Positions 1-11,804 of a stretch of DNA of 64,000 nt are shown here, one piece after another. The DNA is taken from contig QVRM01005915.1 of assembly GCA_003439945.1 (NCBI GenBank), positions 62,001 to 126,000 of the forward strand, read 5' to 3'. A model generated the notes under the pieces. That model saw nothing but the letters and a program-made list of their open reading frames with translations. It ran no database searches and was not told the origin of the DNA. The position numbers and the translations under genes were made by a program. The first letter of the stretch is position 1, and every line of letters begins with the position of its first letter. This DNA comes from Dermanyssus gallinae. Taxonomy: Eukaryota; Arthropoda; Arachnida; Mesostigmata; Dermanyssidae.

Positions 1-385
1 AGAAGAAGGTTGTCCTGTTTCACCAGGACAATGCTCCCGCACACAAGTCGCGGCAAGCAACGGCAAAACTGGCCAACTGAGGTTCGAACTTATTGAACAA
101 CCTTCCTATTCTCCAGACCTGGCCCCCTCTGATTATTTCCTCTTTGGACATTTGAAGAATAGTCTCGGTGGAAAGCGTTTTTCTAGCAATGAGGAGGTTA
201 AGGCTGCTGCCAATGCCTATTTTCAGTCTAAAGACGCGGAATTCTACTCAAGAGGTATAAATGCTCTGAAATCTCGGTGGGAAAAGTGTATTGAGCTTCT
301 CGGGGAGTATATCGAATAAGAAAAATTTAAAAACATGATTTGGAAAATTCTCGGTTTTCATTCTAAGAACTTATTGAACTACCTG
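1..385 (+). mobile_element. mariner transposon, 3' part
   Basis: This is the C-terminal half of a mariner transposase followed by the 3' terminal repeat. Frame 3 reads the block HQDNAPAHKS, which carries the second catalytic Asp. A 1-base frameshift near positions 70-80 moves the reading frame. It then continues with SPDLAPSDYFLFGHLKNSL, which holds the third Asp, spaced as in D34D mariners, and ends at a TAA at 317-319. The terminal repeat ends at 385 in ACTACCTG followed by TA, exactly as in the copy at 57347-58400 (-). The window edge cuts off the 5' part. It is a broken copy, but it keeps the Asp that the other copy has lost. Confidence 0.9.
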
Positions 386-1813
386 TATATATACATATAT
401 ACCAAGCACTCTTTGGCTACATTCAGGCTAAACGCACATTTGACCTAAATCGATCAAGTTCTAGATGTGCTAGTATATTTAGGATTCCAGGGTCATATGG
501 CATAGTTTCCGTGTATGGGAGATGGCGTCCTGTAGTCCGAGCGTATATGCCAGGAGCAGATCAGACCAGATAGAGATACAGAACGAACACCAGCCGTTAA
601 CTTCCCCCTTCTGTGTTAGCACAGTACTGTATGAATGGAATCCGACATTGGATGGCGATGGAAAACGGCTAATTATATCTCAAATCGAAATATCTTTAAT
701 TTTGTACAAATATCCTTATAGAATAGAAATCATTTTTTTTCAGAATGTTATATATATAGTTACAATAACATTGAACATAATAAAACATTATTTCTGAGCC
801 TTGCAAGGCATGCTGTATCTGTCACTCATTGTCCGGAAAGTATCGTCGATAACGGCAAGCGAAAAACAGTGATAACAAGAGTAAATGAGCATCATAACTA
901 CGATGGTTATTATTATAGTGAGCACTTGTAATCGTGTGTTGTACATCCGACGCAACATCTGTCTTCTTACAGTGGTCGCAGCATTGTAACCTTGGTATAC
1001 TTATCTACATGTGATAATCGTGTTGGTGAAAAATACAGATAATATATACATATTGCACTCCTGTTTGGGAGCCCATCTGATCAAATACAGAAAGTTAGTG
1101 GAAAGCGTCCAAGACTCGTCTCCAAGGCGCTCGTGGTTTAGGCGCCTTCAAAGTGTGTTAGGTGATGCTGTTCCTAGTATTGACTCGCTTTTCACGCATG
1201 GCAACATAGCAATAGTAAATTGCTACGTCAATTGAGCAAAATGTGATTTGCTAGGACGTTTTTTGATGCACGCTTCAATTACCCCCCAAGGAGTGAGCAC
1301 TGGATTACTCTGAAGGCCGTGGCTTGTTCTGAGTGCGTACCACGGATTGCTTGCTTGGCGGATAGCCAAATGGGTGCATGCAAATTCGAATAGTACTCGC
1401 CTATTTGGCAATTAGTTATGTTCTTCTCGCAGAGGCACGTATTCTGAAAACAATACATATATGACCCTTGTAATTGCAGGACACGTCGTTTTATGTCATA
1501 ATAAAGATGATGTTTATGCGATGTTACATAATTTATACATAGCATAAATTATTGTTATTATTATTATTATTGGTACAAAGAAATTTATAAAATACTTAGG
1601 TAATCGAATACAAGCACACACCGGGAATATACGCAAAGACGAGTTTCTGAGACAGCTGCTTTCACTGCAGAGAAAATGCAGAGGAAAAAATTAAAACCGC
1701 GTCGATATTAGGTGCGATGGGCTGAGAATAGCCAGATGGAAACCATGAAGTAACGAGGATACACATTCACACTTCATAATTGTATTGTTCTAACACTGAA
1801 TAATAGTAGTAGT

Positions 1814-1814
<1 letters not shown>
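386..1814. other. AT-rich intergenic stretch, no gene seen
   Basis: The open frames here are short and without recognisable domains. A short (ATT)n run lies at 1555-1572. Nothing else could be supported. Confidence 0.5.
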
Positions 1815-1874
<60 letters not shown>

Positions 1875-1875
1875 G
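1815..1875. repeat. (AAT)n microsatellite
   Basis: About 20 uninterrupted AAT units. Open frames of poly-Tyr or poly-Ile on the minus strand here are artefacts of the repeat. Confidence 0.95.
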
Positions 1876-2039
1876 GAGTTTTTTTTATGTTGGCCGAACG
1901 ATGAGCAAAAAAAATGAACTCGTATGTTTGGTACTCGGTTAACAGGTGCTCGCTGCCTGATGCGGTTAAGGCTCCTGGCCGGGCTAGGTTGTGACAAACG
2001 ATGCTAGAGAATCGCCCAATTGTTGTTGTTGTTGCGACG

Positions 2040-2300
2040 TGCGAGGGAAAAAGTCTAGCAGCAGTCGGCGCCGCCGTCGGCGCCGCCGTCGTCGCCGCCA
2101 CACACACTGAGGTAATCGGACAGCTGTCGTGCCCTTGAGAGGGCGGGATCAGGCCGCGAAGTTGTGTAGATGGTCGAGGTTCGCTTCGAGCGAAGTTCGC
2201 ACAGTCGAACGATGAGTGAGCGGTTGATGGCGGCCTCGTCCGCTGCCCAGGTGGCCGGCTTGCATCGGCCGATCGACTTCACGCAGCCTGCAACACGTAT
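2040..2300. other. GC-rich block with CGCCGC repeats
   Basis: The block is sharply richer in G+C and CpG than its surroundings and has GGCGCCGCC repeats at 2066-2098. It resembles a promoter or 5'UTR island, but no start codon with a supported protein follows on either strand. Positions 2301-2990 hold no recognisable gene. Confidence 0.3.
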
Positions 2301-2993
2301 AGCGTATGTACGTATATCAGCTTGCATTAACTTATTAATTATCAATCCAAGCCCGCTTGGATGTGGTTTCGCTAAACAGCAGATAGGGACAGAGTGGCAG
2401 ACATCTCGTTACAGAACTATTTTGCCGACTTCTCTTACCTACATTAATCTAGAGGCACTAGGCTACGCACCTTGGAGACCTGCTACAGAGGGACTAGTAC
2501 GGACTGCCACCAAAGCTAAAACCACGCTGAATTTTTCAAGCAGAACGTGAATGTCTGCTTGTATGTGTTTCCCTGCATGGGGCGTGAGGGTGCATTCCCT
2601 TTGCGGCGTTCGCTTCGTTTTTGATGGCTCAACGGAAGTCGCTAAAGTCGCAGAAGAACCTGAGCTCGATTCGATTGTCTCTGGTTACTCTGCCATTTCG
2701 ATCTAGGTCTCCAGTGACCCGCCCAGGTAGAGGTAGTGCGCCTCTTTGTAATGTGGAGAAGCTTAAAGATGCCACTAACTTAGCTGACCTTTATCTATTT
2801 ACTTTTCCTTTTTTTGTAATACCTGCGCGTTCAGGTCAATGCGTATTACAATTGATGTTGATACGGCGAGAGCAGCATTCAGCACTATACCATCCCGCAT
2901 TGGCGACTTTCCCATTACAAGGGGAATTCGTTATGGCGATCTCCGAGTGAGCAATTAAGGCCTACTAATTGGCTGGGTACTGGAAAGTAATGA

Positions 2994-4508
2994 TATATGA
3001 TATGATGTCTATTTATTCTTAATTGTAGTTTCTTGTTTGTGTTACAACTTCATATAGGCACATGGCTAGTGCGAAGCATATGTACAAGTCAAAGTAGGAT
3101 TTTATACATTATTACCGTAGTATCTCGCACTATTACCATTATTTATCTATGGATTGTCTACATGTTTACATAGACCTGGTTTAATCCGACGCAAGTAAGG
3201 TGAGATAGTGCGTTCTCGCAGTGTTTTTTTTAATTAGCTAAGCGATATAGGTGTCCTTATGTCACTAGGCAACTTGTTCTACAAGGTAGCACCTAAATTA
3301 CAGAGTGCAAACCTCGGTTGTGTACTTGTGGCCGAGGAGACAATAAGCAAGTGAGATGCCGAGCCTCAAATGTTTTGGTGTTCCTACAGACTGGATAAGG
3401 CCAACCAGGTTGGGATGGTCTATGAAGCAATGCAAAAAGCAGTCCCATGGACGTGAAATTTTGGCTGAGATTCAGCCCAGAAAGTATAGGTTGGGTTGGT
3501 GACCGAGGAGAATATGCTTTATTTTGACAACTATGGTAAATTTAATTGGGTATGGTAACGGGACCACCGAGAGTTTTTTATATTGTTCTGTTGTTATTGA
3601 GACGCGCTGTGGGAAACCGAAAACGAGGTAAAGCGCCCTTTTCTGAAGCAGATAAAGCGGATTTATATGACAAGCATGAGTAGTACCGTACACTTCTAGA
3701 CCTTATGTCAAGTGGCTCTGCACATACGCTTGGTACATTGCCGTGAGCCATTGGCGGGAAAGGATTATGCAAGTGCGGCATATGGCGGCTACGCCATTGA
3801 TAATTGTTGTCCTGACCTGCTTCGTGTGCGCCTGAAACGTCAGATGTTTGTCAAGTACGACCCCCAGGAACTTCATTTCAAGTATATCAAGCGTGCGACC
3901 GCAAACAAGATAAATTTTAGGATTGATTGTCGTATGTCCTTTTGAAGTTTCTAATTAAACAACTCCAATTTTTATAGAGGCCGTTATCTCTGAACAATAG
4001 AGATAGCCTCTCAATATCCTTACGAATCATTGCCTTAATCTGTTGGGGGACTCGCTCACGAATAGAGCTATTGTGTCGTCAGCAAATAAGGTTAAGTTAG
4101 CATGTTTCAGAATAAGATTAATAATATCGTAAACAAACATATTAAATAATAGCGGACCACTGATGCTTCCTTGAACCACTGTGATTGATATATTTTCTCT
4201 ATAGAAAGGGAAATGGAGAGAAAGGGATTGTTTTAGTTGAACAACGTGACGTTTTTCACCCACCTTATAAAATTTTTATTTGCCTGATAGGTAGAGATTT
4301 CGTTTAAATAATGTCTTGATCCGCGGTATCAAAAGCCTTTATAAGGCTAATAAATACCGATGCAACAGTCTTCCTTAATTGGATCTGTTCCTGCATTTCT
4401 ACGATCAGATCTATCACAGACATAACTGTCGACTTTTGGGGTCAAAACCCGAACCGCCTAGTATGCAGGACGTTATGTCCTTCAATGAAATAAAGATGAT
4501 CGTTGTCT
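2994..4508 (-). mobile_element. CR1-like LINE family A, 5'-truncated fragment
   Basis: This is the 3' part of the element that is nearly complete at 14331-18960 and lies in the same orientation. The 3' end shares the GATATGAT-type tail and the following 3'UTR near 3000-3300. The region 3500-4270 matches the end of the reverse transcriptase (LFADDTIALF is readable around 4060-4100). Positions 4270-4500 match the part around RT motif A. Many frameshifts and stops are present. It is interrupted by a SINE at 3420-3487, and the family B fragment at 4642 follows in the same orientation. Confidence 0.85.
3420..3487 (+). mobile_element. SINE-1, 5'-truncated copy with target-site duplication
   Basis: Only the tRNA-unrelated 3' half of SINE-1 is present, from TATGAAGCAATGC to CAGCCCAGAAAGTATA. 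The flanks are AGGTTGGGATGGT (3407-3419) and AGGTTGGGTTGGT (3488-3500), a 13-bp duplication with one mismatch. The paralogous uninterrupted site at about 14733 has this sequence once. The SINE therefore inserted into the older CR1-like fragment. Confidence 0.85.
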
Positions 4509-4641
4509 TCCTATAGATCCCCTTACCATTTAATTGAAGGCACCTTAGGTTCTTAGTCTCCTTCAGTAAATTTAATTTGTAAAGGTTAATATTCGTCGTT
4601 GGGAATGCGGTAAATATCTAGACATCTACGTTTTTGGAAGT

Positions 4642-5623
4642 TTCAACTGTTTGTTTATTGACATTTCTTGTAGATAATTGCACACATTAATTTCAAGCTC
4701 CATTGAGCACATAGCTTGTTCGGAGCCCCTTTTATGAATAACAATGTATAATTTATATATGCCATTTTCACCCATTTACAATATATTGCAACATTATTGT
4801 ATTTTTATATCACTTTTAACCAGATACCAAAGTTTCAAGATAATGCTCTTTGAGATCGCATTTGAATTTGAGCAGGGACTTTGTCTGCCTAACGGAGGCC
4901 GGTACTTTGTTCCAGTAGGAGGCCCCAATGTTTCTGATTGATAGCCTTGACTGGTTGGAGTTGGCGTGTGACAGAGTAAGCAAGTTTGATGCGTTACCCC
5001 TTGTAGATATGGGTGTTGCTGATGTTGCCAGACCATATAAGTTTGGATGCACTCCAAGGAGTATACGCTTAATTTCAACTACGAGACAGTATTCTATAAG
5101 TTTTGGAAACGGCAGAATGTTAATATTTTTGTAGTGCGGTTGCACTGAATCTCGCATTCAGAGGTCCAGAGATGTTCTCAGTGCTCGTTATTGGAGTCGG
5201 TGAAGCGACCTGATAAGACGCATCTGTGTTAAGCCATAAACTTCTACAGCGTAGGTCAGGTGACTATGGACGTAGGCAAAATACATCGCCATCAAGCAGT
5301 TTTGGGGAAGAATTCGTCGAGCTCTGTATAGAGCTGCATTGCTGCCAGATATTGTCTTACGTATATGTGTGACATGCGCTTCAAAGGTCAGCTTTTCGTC
5401 CAACGTAACGCCTAGGAACTTCGTTTCCTTTAGAAGCGAAAGGGCTATGCCGTCGCACTGGAAACGGAGGGGATTAATCGTAACGGAACCCCGCGGGGAA
5501 AGGAATTGCATTACACCTGTTTCCTCCAATTCATATAGAGGCCGTTACTCCTGAACCATGATGATAACCTCTGAAGGTTCTCGCGGACCATAGCCTCTAC
5601 CTCAGTTGGGGAGTTCCCGACGA
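4642..5623 (-). mobile_element. CR1-like LINE family B, 5'-truncated fragment
   Basis: The fragment is nearly identical to 55520-56505 (+) over almost 1 kb. It contains the end of the reverse transcriptase, the C-terminal region and the 3'UTR ending in CAGTTGAAA. The match stops at about 5623, next to a (TTA)n array. One frameshift near 5165 splits the frame (SLHRLQ followed by MRDSVQ). The very low divergence from the larger copy indicates recent family B activity. Confidence 0.92.
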
Positions 5624-5642
5624 TTAGTCATGTGTGTATTCA

Positions 5643-5715
<73 letters not shown>
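5643..5715. repeat. (TTA)n microsatellite
   Basis: An uninterrupted ATT/TTA array lies directly beside the truncated end of the family B LINE fragment. Confidence 0.95.
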
Positions 5716-5716
<1 letters not shown>

Positions 5717-5873
5717 AAATCCAAATTAAAAAGTAATATTGTTATATTATTATATTACTACTATGTATTGTTTTTATTGAATGCATTAAATTTGAACGTA
5801 TAGGATTTGTTAGGCAAGGGGCCAGCCGTTCGCCTCTGAACATCGGACAACGATAGTCGCTGCATTTAACTAA

Positions 5874-5898
5874 TCGAGAAAGTAAATAAATTATTGCG

Positions 5899-5970
<72 letters not shown>

Positions 5971-5995
5971 CGCAATAATTTATTTACTTTCTCGA
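5874..5995. repeat. Perfect palindrome around a (TA)n array
   Basis: The 27-base arms at 5874-5900 and 5969-5995 are exact reverse complements (TCGAGAAAGTAAATAAATTA... read from each outer end). They flank about 68 bases of (AT)n, so the whole 122-bp unit can form one long hairpin. No transposase is present. Confidence 0.95.
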
Positions 5996-6299
5996 TATTT
6001 ATATATTATTTGACCCACTACTAGGTGTGTGGATATAATTCGTTCTTGGAACTACAACACAACATAACAAACGTAAGTAAACGAATGCATACCGAGTATG
6101 ACCTTGTGAGTGACGGGGCAGAGTGCTGGCCGATCGGGAGAACCCTTAACGCTTCTTTCCATCAGCGTCTGATCATTGAAGACGCAGACCAGAAGTCGCC
6201 GCGCAGCGGAGATTGCGCTCTTGGTTCGATAGCACACATTGAGGAGGTCCGGTAACTTTATGTACACCCCGGAGCCGGCTGATAATTCCATCACCTGTT

Positions 6300-8780
6300 A
6301 TGGAAACAGACAAGTTTAAGAGCAAATCATTCGATTTCTATATACGAGTACTTATTCTACTCTTGCTCTAATAGCCCTAGCGGCAGCCCGCAAGAATTGT
6401 CGCAGTTACTAGACGATATCTACGAGCCCACATGGGACGCTGAGACTCTGCCCACATACATCACGGGAGACTTTAACGCTGTGTCAACAACATGGAGCTC
6501 AAGCAGCACTAATTGGAGGGCAACTGCTGGATGAATGGCTGGCTTCACACAATCTGGGCACGGTAAACGACGGTGATACGCCAACCTTCCATAGGCGCAC
6601 TAGTTTATTCAACGTGGAGTTTATGATATGCAAGACTGGCTACATGGACAGCATCAAGGATTGGAAGTAAAAACATGAGCGACCACTATTGCATTGAGTA
6701 CCAGGTCGAAGCACTAACTTCACGAATAGGACGTCCACCGCGATAATTGGTCAGACTACTAAAGTTGAAACTTCTGGGCAATAAGAAGTCGGCTGCCAAC
6801 ATCAGGCAAACGCTATAAACAAACGGGTCACCTAAAACCACAGAAGATCTACAAGCCTTTTGTTACACATGCTGTAAGCCGGAGCAGAATTTTCGTAAAA
6901 GGTCTGCCTTTCCTAGGTTTCAATATTGGTGCAACACGGAGCTCCAAAGCGCAAGGCACATCCCAAAAGGGAAATTAGTAAAATAAAGGCGAAATGCTGC
7001 AGAGATAGAGAATGACCCCACGGGAAAACCGTACAAAATAGTCGGGGGAAGCTAAAAAGCAATATTACAAATGAGATGTTGACTGAGGGAGCAGTTAACA
7101 CGGCAACTCTTCCCGTCTATATCTGCATTCAACAGATTTGCCATTGAGGCACTCGAAATGCCCTCAAAAGATACATCAGTAGTCACCATCTCCGAAATGT
7201 TGGCAGCGGCGCAGCGAATCAAAGTGGGTAAAGCCCCTGGCCCGGACGGCATTTCAGCAGCAGCCATCAAACTGTTATTCAAGAAATTTTCTGAGGTCAT
7301 TTTGATATCCGAGGGGGCGGCTCCTGCAGACCTATTTGCCTCATCAACACCCTGGCAAAAAGTGGAGGCCGTGATCGAAAAAAGGCTAAGGGACTTCGCC
7401 GAAGAAAAAGGTCTTCCCTCGGAGGCTCAATACGGATTCACAAAACGCAGATTTGTTCTTACATCTGAAATCGAAGCGATTTTAGATACTACCTTGTGTG
7501 TAGTCGCTCGACCACGGCAAATACCAGAGGCCTGTTCTTGACTGTTCAACTGGACGTCAAGAACGCTTTTAACAGTCTTCCGTGGAAACCCATTATTGAC
7601 GTGCTCAGACGGAAGAAAGTTCTACCTTTTCTAATCAGGCTGATCCCAGATGATCTGGATTGCCGCGCAGTGCGGTGCGAGGGCAAGAAGTCACCTATGA
7701 CTGCGGGGATTCCACAGGGATCCATACTAGGTCCGCTGCTCTGGATGGCCCTCAATGGGTTCAAAACCCTTCCTCCTGCAACTGAACTCATTGCAGGAGG
7801 AAGGGCAATAATTGTCATAGCCTCGCGATTACAGTGAGGGCTAGGGCCGCGGCTAAACTAGAGCTACGGGCAAAATAAGGACTTACCGAGATTTCTTTCT
7901 GGATGGAATCTAACGGCTTAACGCTAGCCCCAGCTAAAGCAAAGCCATTCTTCTGATTGGCAGAAAAATTGCGCACCCATCCGGCTAATGTTGGGCAACA
8001 CCTTTACCAAGATATGACCAGTTCATTCACATTAAAGGCAGCAAAGACCGCGGCAATTATCGCCCGCCTGATGTTTAACAACCATGGGCTCAAGGAGGCA
8101 AAGAGAAGACTTATTATGCCAGTCGCAGAATTCATTGCTCTGTATGATGATGGGAGAGCCCACTGCGTGGAAAAGAAGAAGTCAGAAGGGAAACGCAGGC
8201 GACAAAAGGCAGCTTCGGCGTCCTGCCTCCACTGCAGGACGGGAGCCTATGACGATGCCTTCCGCACTCTGCCCATCTGTGAGGCACTGCAGGCGACTAG
8301 GGATATGCCGACAGACGCAGGGGGTGAAGGAGGCACTCCGAGAGGGCATGTTCGTAAGCTACATTTGCGGCTCGGGCGAAAACTAGGAAAAGAGGGCTCA
8401 CTGGCGGAAGAAATACTAAGGGAAAATGCTAATCTCGAAACAGAACGGCTTCGGCAACTCTCCGGACAGCAGTAAGACGACAGTGCTTACAGAACACCAG
8501 GTTCAAAGGCTAATGGGCAAAGCGTGTTTGACGAGGCAGGGAACCGGGGGTGATTACGGCCGCTTGATCCGATTGGCACCCGCCACAGCTCCTGTCAGTC
8601 CGCAGCACAAATAAATCAAGATCCGGGCTAACAAAGTTTAAAGTTTAAGGGGAAGGTTTGTTTAGTGGGTATGGAACTCGACGGAACAAGATCCGAACGA
8701 GTCCCACACAGCGCGTGTAGGCTGCCATGCTATGCTCGTCGCTCCAGTAGGTAAATGCATTCTCCCTCTTCCACGAAAAA

Positions 8781-8782
<2 letters not shown>
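6300..8782 (+). mobile_element. R1/LOA-like non-LTR retrotransposon, decayed
   Basis: This is a heavily mutated single element. An endonuclease region at about 6400-6660 includes ITGDFNAVSTTW and GTVNDGDTPTFHR. RT regions follow: GKAPGPDGISAAAIK (7225-7270), QLDVKNAFNSLPW (7550-7590) and GIPQGSILGPLLW (7708-7746). The catalytic YADD region is lost at about 7800, where GGRAIIVIAS stands. Then comes the R1-type segment about LMFNNHGLKEAKRR (8065-8110) and a Cys-rich C-terminus. Frames change several times and stops are frequent. Its 3' tail (8670-8780, about GAGTCCCACAC and GTAAATGCATT) recurs at 12990-13120 and 30985-31098. Positions 5996-6299 hold nothing else I recognise. Confidence 0.8.

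Positions 8783-8817
<35 letters not shown>
8783..8817. repeat. (TA)n microsatellite
   Basis: An uninterrupted TA array at the 3' edge of the R1-like element. Confidence 0.95.
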
Positions 8818-8818
<1 letters not shown>

Positions 8819-8879
8819 GACCAAAACTGTTGCTGCAACTTAAAAGCAGAGAAAGCATAAGGAGAAAAGTAGCACATAA

Positions 8880-9290
8880 CTAGTTTTTTTGGAGGCAGCA
8901 ACGGTTGTTGTAGTTTATGGCCGTATATTTGTCGATGATAACACGCATACGGTTCAGGTCGAATGGGCGACTCATCACCAAATATCTATTGACGAATTGC
9001 CCGTGACAAACCTCGGAGTCGTTGGCTTTCCATCGCAGCTGTTGTGGGTCGATTCTCGCCGTCTCACCGTCGTTACACGTTGTAAGCTTTTGTCGGCTAA
9101 ACCTACGACGCTGCGTAATCACAACGTTCTTGTTGTCATGGACGGAAGAATTCTTGTTCTTGTAGCTTCTGTTTCGAGTGTTTTTACTGCCGTTGTTGCT
9201 GCGAGTACTGGCTTCGATATGGTGTCGTTGGCGCTTCTCTGCTACACCTCCAACGACAACATCACTGGAGGCTAGTTCAACCCGTGTCAT
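8880..9290. other. Segment open on both strands, unassigned
   Basis: Both strands stay open for more than 120 codons: the plus strand from 8889 to 9275 and the minus strand from 9290 to 8880. The minus reading is rich in Arg, Asn and Lys; the plus reading is Val-rich. Neither shows a recognisable domain, splice context or homology to its surroundings. Opposite open frames of this kind often come from (GTT)-rich composition, so I do not call a gene. Confidence 0.2.
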
Positions 9291-9410
9291 TGCTCCGTGC
9301 CCAATGGCGCTACTGCAGCTGGTGATGCTGTTAAATCCTGGAAAAGAAGTACGTCGCGTGAGTGCTTACAATTTGATTTGCGGTTGATGTCATTTTATTA
9401 TGTTTCGTTA

Positions 9411-9494
9411 TTTGTTACTGTTGTTGCTGCTGCTGCTTTTGCTCGTATTATAGTTGTTGTTGTTGCTGTTGTGTTGTTGCTGTGGTCATCGTGA
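9411..9494. repeat. Imperfect (TTG)n microsatellite
   Basis: An irregular TTG/CTG run of about 80 bases, similar in type to the runs at 12490-12660, 27670-27860 and 49770-49925. Confidence 0.8.
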
Positions 9495-9894
9495 CGGTGT
9501 TCCATATGTAGTTGGCACAGACCTTATGTAAGGTACAACAATATTACGCTATCCTGATCATTTTTGTTAACCAAATTTCTCAGATTAGTGCTGATGTGCG
9601 TACTTAAATGAATGTATCGGTGCATTATCACGTTTAAACCAAGTAATTTGTTTAGCCTATAGTAGGTCAAATAGTTATTTAAAAAAAAAACTATTCAAAA
9701 ACAACTGCTTCCGTAGATTCCGAGCCAAAAACGTTCATATACAAGCAGCTTTATTTGCAACGTTAGGCTATGCGTGGAAATGTATAGATATTGCATTTCT
9801 AAACGGTTAGGTTAATAATACAGAAAATTCTAGTAATTCTGTACCTGTGCTAGAAGGCGTAGTTTATATTTAAGAAAAACTGGTTGATTTGATT

Positions 9895-9955
9895 GATATG
9901 AGATGACGTTTATTGATACTTAATTGTAGTTTCTCGTTTGTGTTACAACTTCAAT
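9895..9955 (-). mobile_element. CR1-like family A 3' tail
   Basis: About 60 bases match the 3' terminal region of family A at 2994 and 14331 (GATGACGTTTATT, TTAATTGTAGTTTCT, GTGTTACAACTTCA). It is an extreme 5' truncation. A short internal duplication of the TTGTGTTACAACTTCAATT type follows to about 10010. Positions 10020-10842 hold no recognisable gene. Confidence 0.75.
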
Positions 9956-10842
9956 TGTGTTACATTTGTGTTCAACTTCAATTGTGTCTCATTTGTGTTA
10001 CAACTATAATTAATGTTAGTTGGTCATGTAATAGAACATTTTACAGACATACATTATGCACTTGTTGCAGTTGTTGTTTTTGTTTATGTCGCGGTGAGGG
10101 GGGAAAGAAATCGGCTCTTGAATTTTGTCTTGCGTCAAGCGCTGTTCCCAAGGTAGAGTAGCGCATGCAATATAAGCGCAAACAACGAACCAGGAGAAAC
10201 AGGCGCAGAAGCTCTTATGCTCGCGGGTCGCAGCTGTTGGTTACGGGAAGGTTAGGATATGCGTGAAAATATATACACATTTACATACTAAATGGTAATG
10301 TTAATAATACACCTTGTAGGCTTAACTCGTTCATTGGTCGGCACTCAGCTTGAATGCGGCAACATCTTTACTGTTTGTGTCTGTTAGCAGACAATAGCAG
10401 CAACTGGAGAAAATCAAATGCTTTTCAAAGATCAAAACGCGTCGGTCCAGAGCGCGGCGTGAATACGTGGAGCATCCTCAGGAAGACTCAGTTTAATCTA
10501 AAAAGAAACATCACGATAATTCAAGCGAGAGTAGTACGGTATCAGGCATTGAATGCAGGTAGAAATGCATCCGTTCTTTTCTCTGATTTTACAAGGTATT
10601 TTTTAATGATTTACTGTGTATGATGCCTCTGCAAGGACGAACCCTGCAGCAGTTATTCAAGATACCAATTCATGGTCTGCACAAAAATATATAATGGCAC
10701 ATATAAAATATTTATATGTGCAGCATTTCACTAGTCATCCTACTACCAAAACACCGATAATTGGTCCGTACAAGAATATAAAATAGCTGTGTGGAGAATC
10801 GAGTGGTGAATACCGTTGACGAAGGTGATGTAGTAAGGCTAC

Positions 10843-10869
10843 ATATATATATATATATATATATATATA
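10843..10869. repeat. (TA)n microsatellite
   Basis: A short pure TA array. Confidence 0.95.
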
Positions 10870-10961
10870 CGGTATCCCGCCAAAACACGTAGTATTCCGA
10901 CACATACCCAGCGGTTACCTAAGCTGTAACGCCAACAATAAACTCGTGTTTTTTTTTCAAA

Positions 10962-11048
10962 CTTATCGGATTTGCAAACGACAGCCCGGTCACCGCCCAC
11001 AGTGACGAGGAGAAGAGAAACAAAGCAAAGTTTCGGGCTCCGAAACAT
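10962..11048 (-). CDS. Candidate first exon with signal peptide
   Basis: From an ATG at 11048 the minus strand encodes a classic secretion signal. A basic start (MFRSPK) is followed by the hydrophobic core LCFVSLLLVTVGG and then DRAVVCKS. Which GT would be the donor is unclear, and no following exon was identified at lower coordinates. A second frame (about 11259 to 10990) is also open over the same DNA, reading HIEVVTDRTLTGLSS and onward, so only one can be real. It is not the first exon of the PLCXD-like gene, which lies upstream of this position in its own orientation. Low confidence. Confidence 0.25.
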
Positions 11049-11600
11049 TTCGTCTTCGGTGCAGGAGCTGATGCGGCCTATCGGCTAGAACTTCTGCGAG
11101 CTTCATGCTGTGAGCCATCGCCTCGAACTCGGCTTGCAGTCGATTTATGGATGAAAGACCCGTAAGGGTCCTGTCGGTCACTACCTCAATGTGGCACGAA
11201 TCGCGCATTTGGCACCTGGCATTTGCCGTTTTGCGTTGCTCATTTTGGCTTTGTGGCACTGTCGTTTAACCTGGTGACGCGTTTATAGGCACATGCACAT
11301 ATGAGCGTACGATGTCGACACGTGCTTCTCATACAGACAGAGTTATCTGTAAGCAGCTTTTCCTTCAGGGGCTCTGTGGGTTCTTTTGAAGTGCTACCAC
11401 TGTTGACGGGTCGCTACCGTCATTACGACTTGGACATCGACCACGGGTACCACTGCAAATGTTTGCAAAACTTGCGGGGAAAAAACACTCAGTTGCGGCG
11501 AAAAACCTAAGGGGGTGGCCTAAGGGGGTCACGAGAAAGTGTCGTCGAAGTGGCCGAATCGACCGAAGTCGAGGCGTCGGGCCTCATCATACGCACAGTT

Positions 11601-11804
11601 GAGCCCGGTGGCGTGGTGCATTCCGCCTGCGCCTCGCGACCGGAAAAGCCACATAGTTGCGTGGGTTCGAACCCCACCGTTGCACATTTGTATTTATGGG
11701 GTCCGTCTATGAAGCATTGCGCAAAGCAGTCCCGCGGACGTTAAATCTTGGCTGAGGTTTAGCCCGAAAAGTATATATGTTACTCACTCACTCACTCACT
11801 CAGA
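11601..11804 (+). mobile_element. SINE-1 copy with (CTCA)n tail
   Basis: A tRNA-derived head (GAGCCCGGTGGCGTGGTG as A-box region, GGGTTCGAACCCC as B box) is followed by the family-specific body. The body runs from GTTGCACATTTGTATTTATG through GGACGTTAAATCTTGGCTG and ends at about 11778. A (CTCA)n tail occupies 11779-11804. Five copies of this family are in the window: 3420, 11601, 22346, 31311 and 41682 (the last on the minus strand). Confidence 0.9.

Noticed and set aside
8880..9290. Opposed open frames of 136 and 128 codons
   Set aside because: Both strands are equally open, with biased composition and no domain, splice or start evidence; listed only as unassigned.
11601..11690. Possible tRNA gene (A and B boxes)
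   Set aside because: The head is followed by the conserved SINE-1 body in all intact copies and cannot form a normal tRNA acceptor stem by eye.
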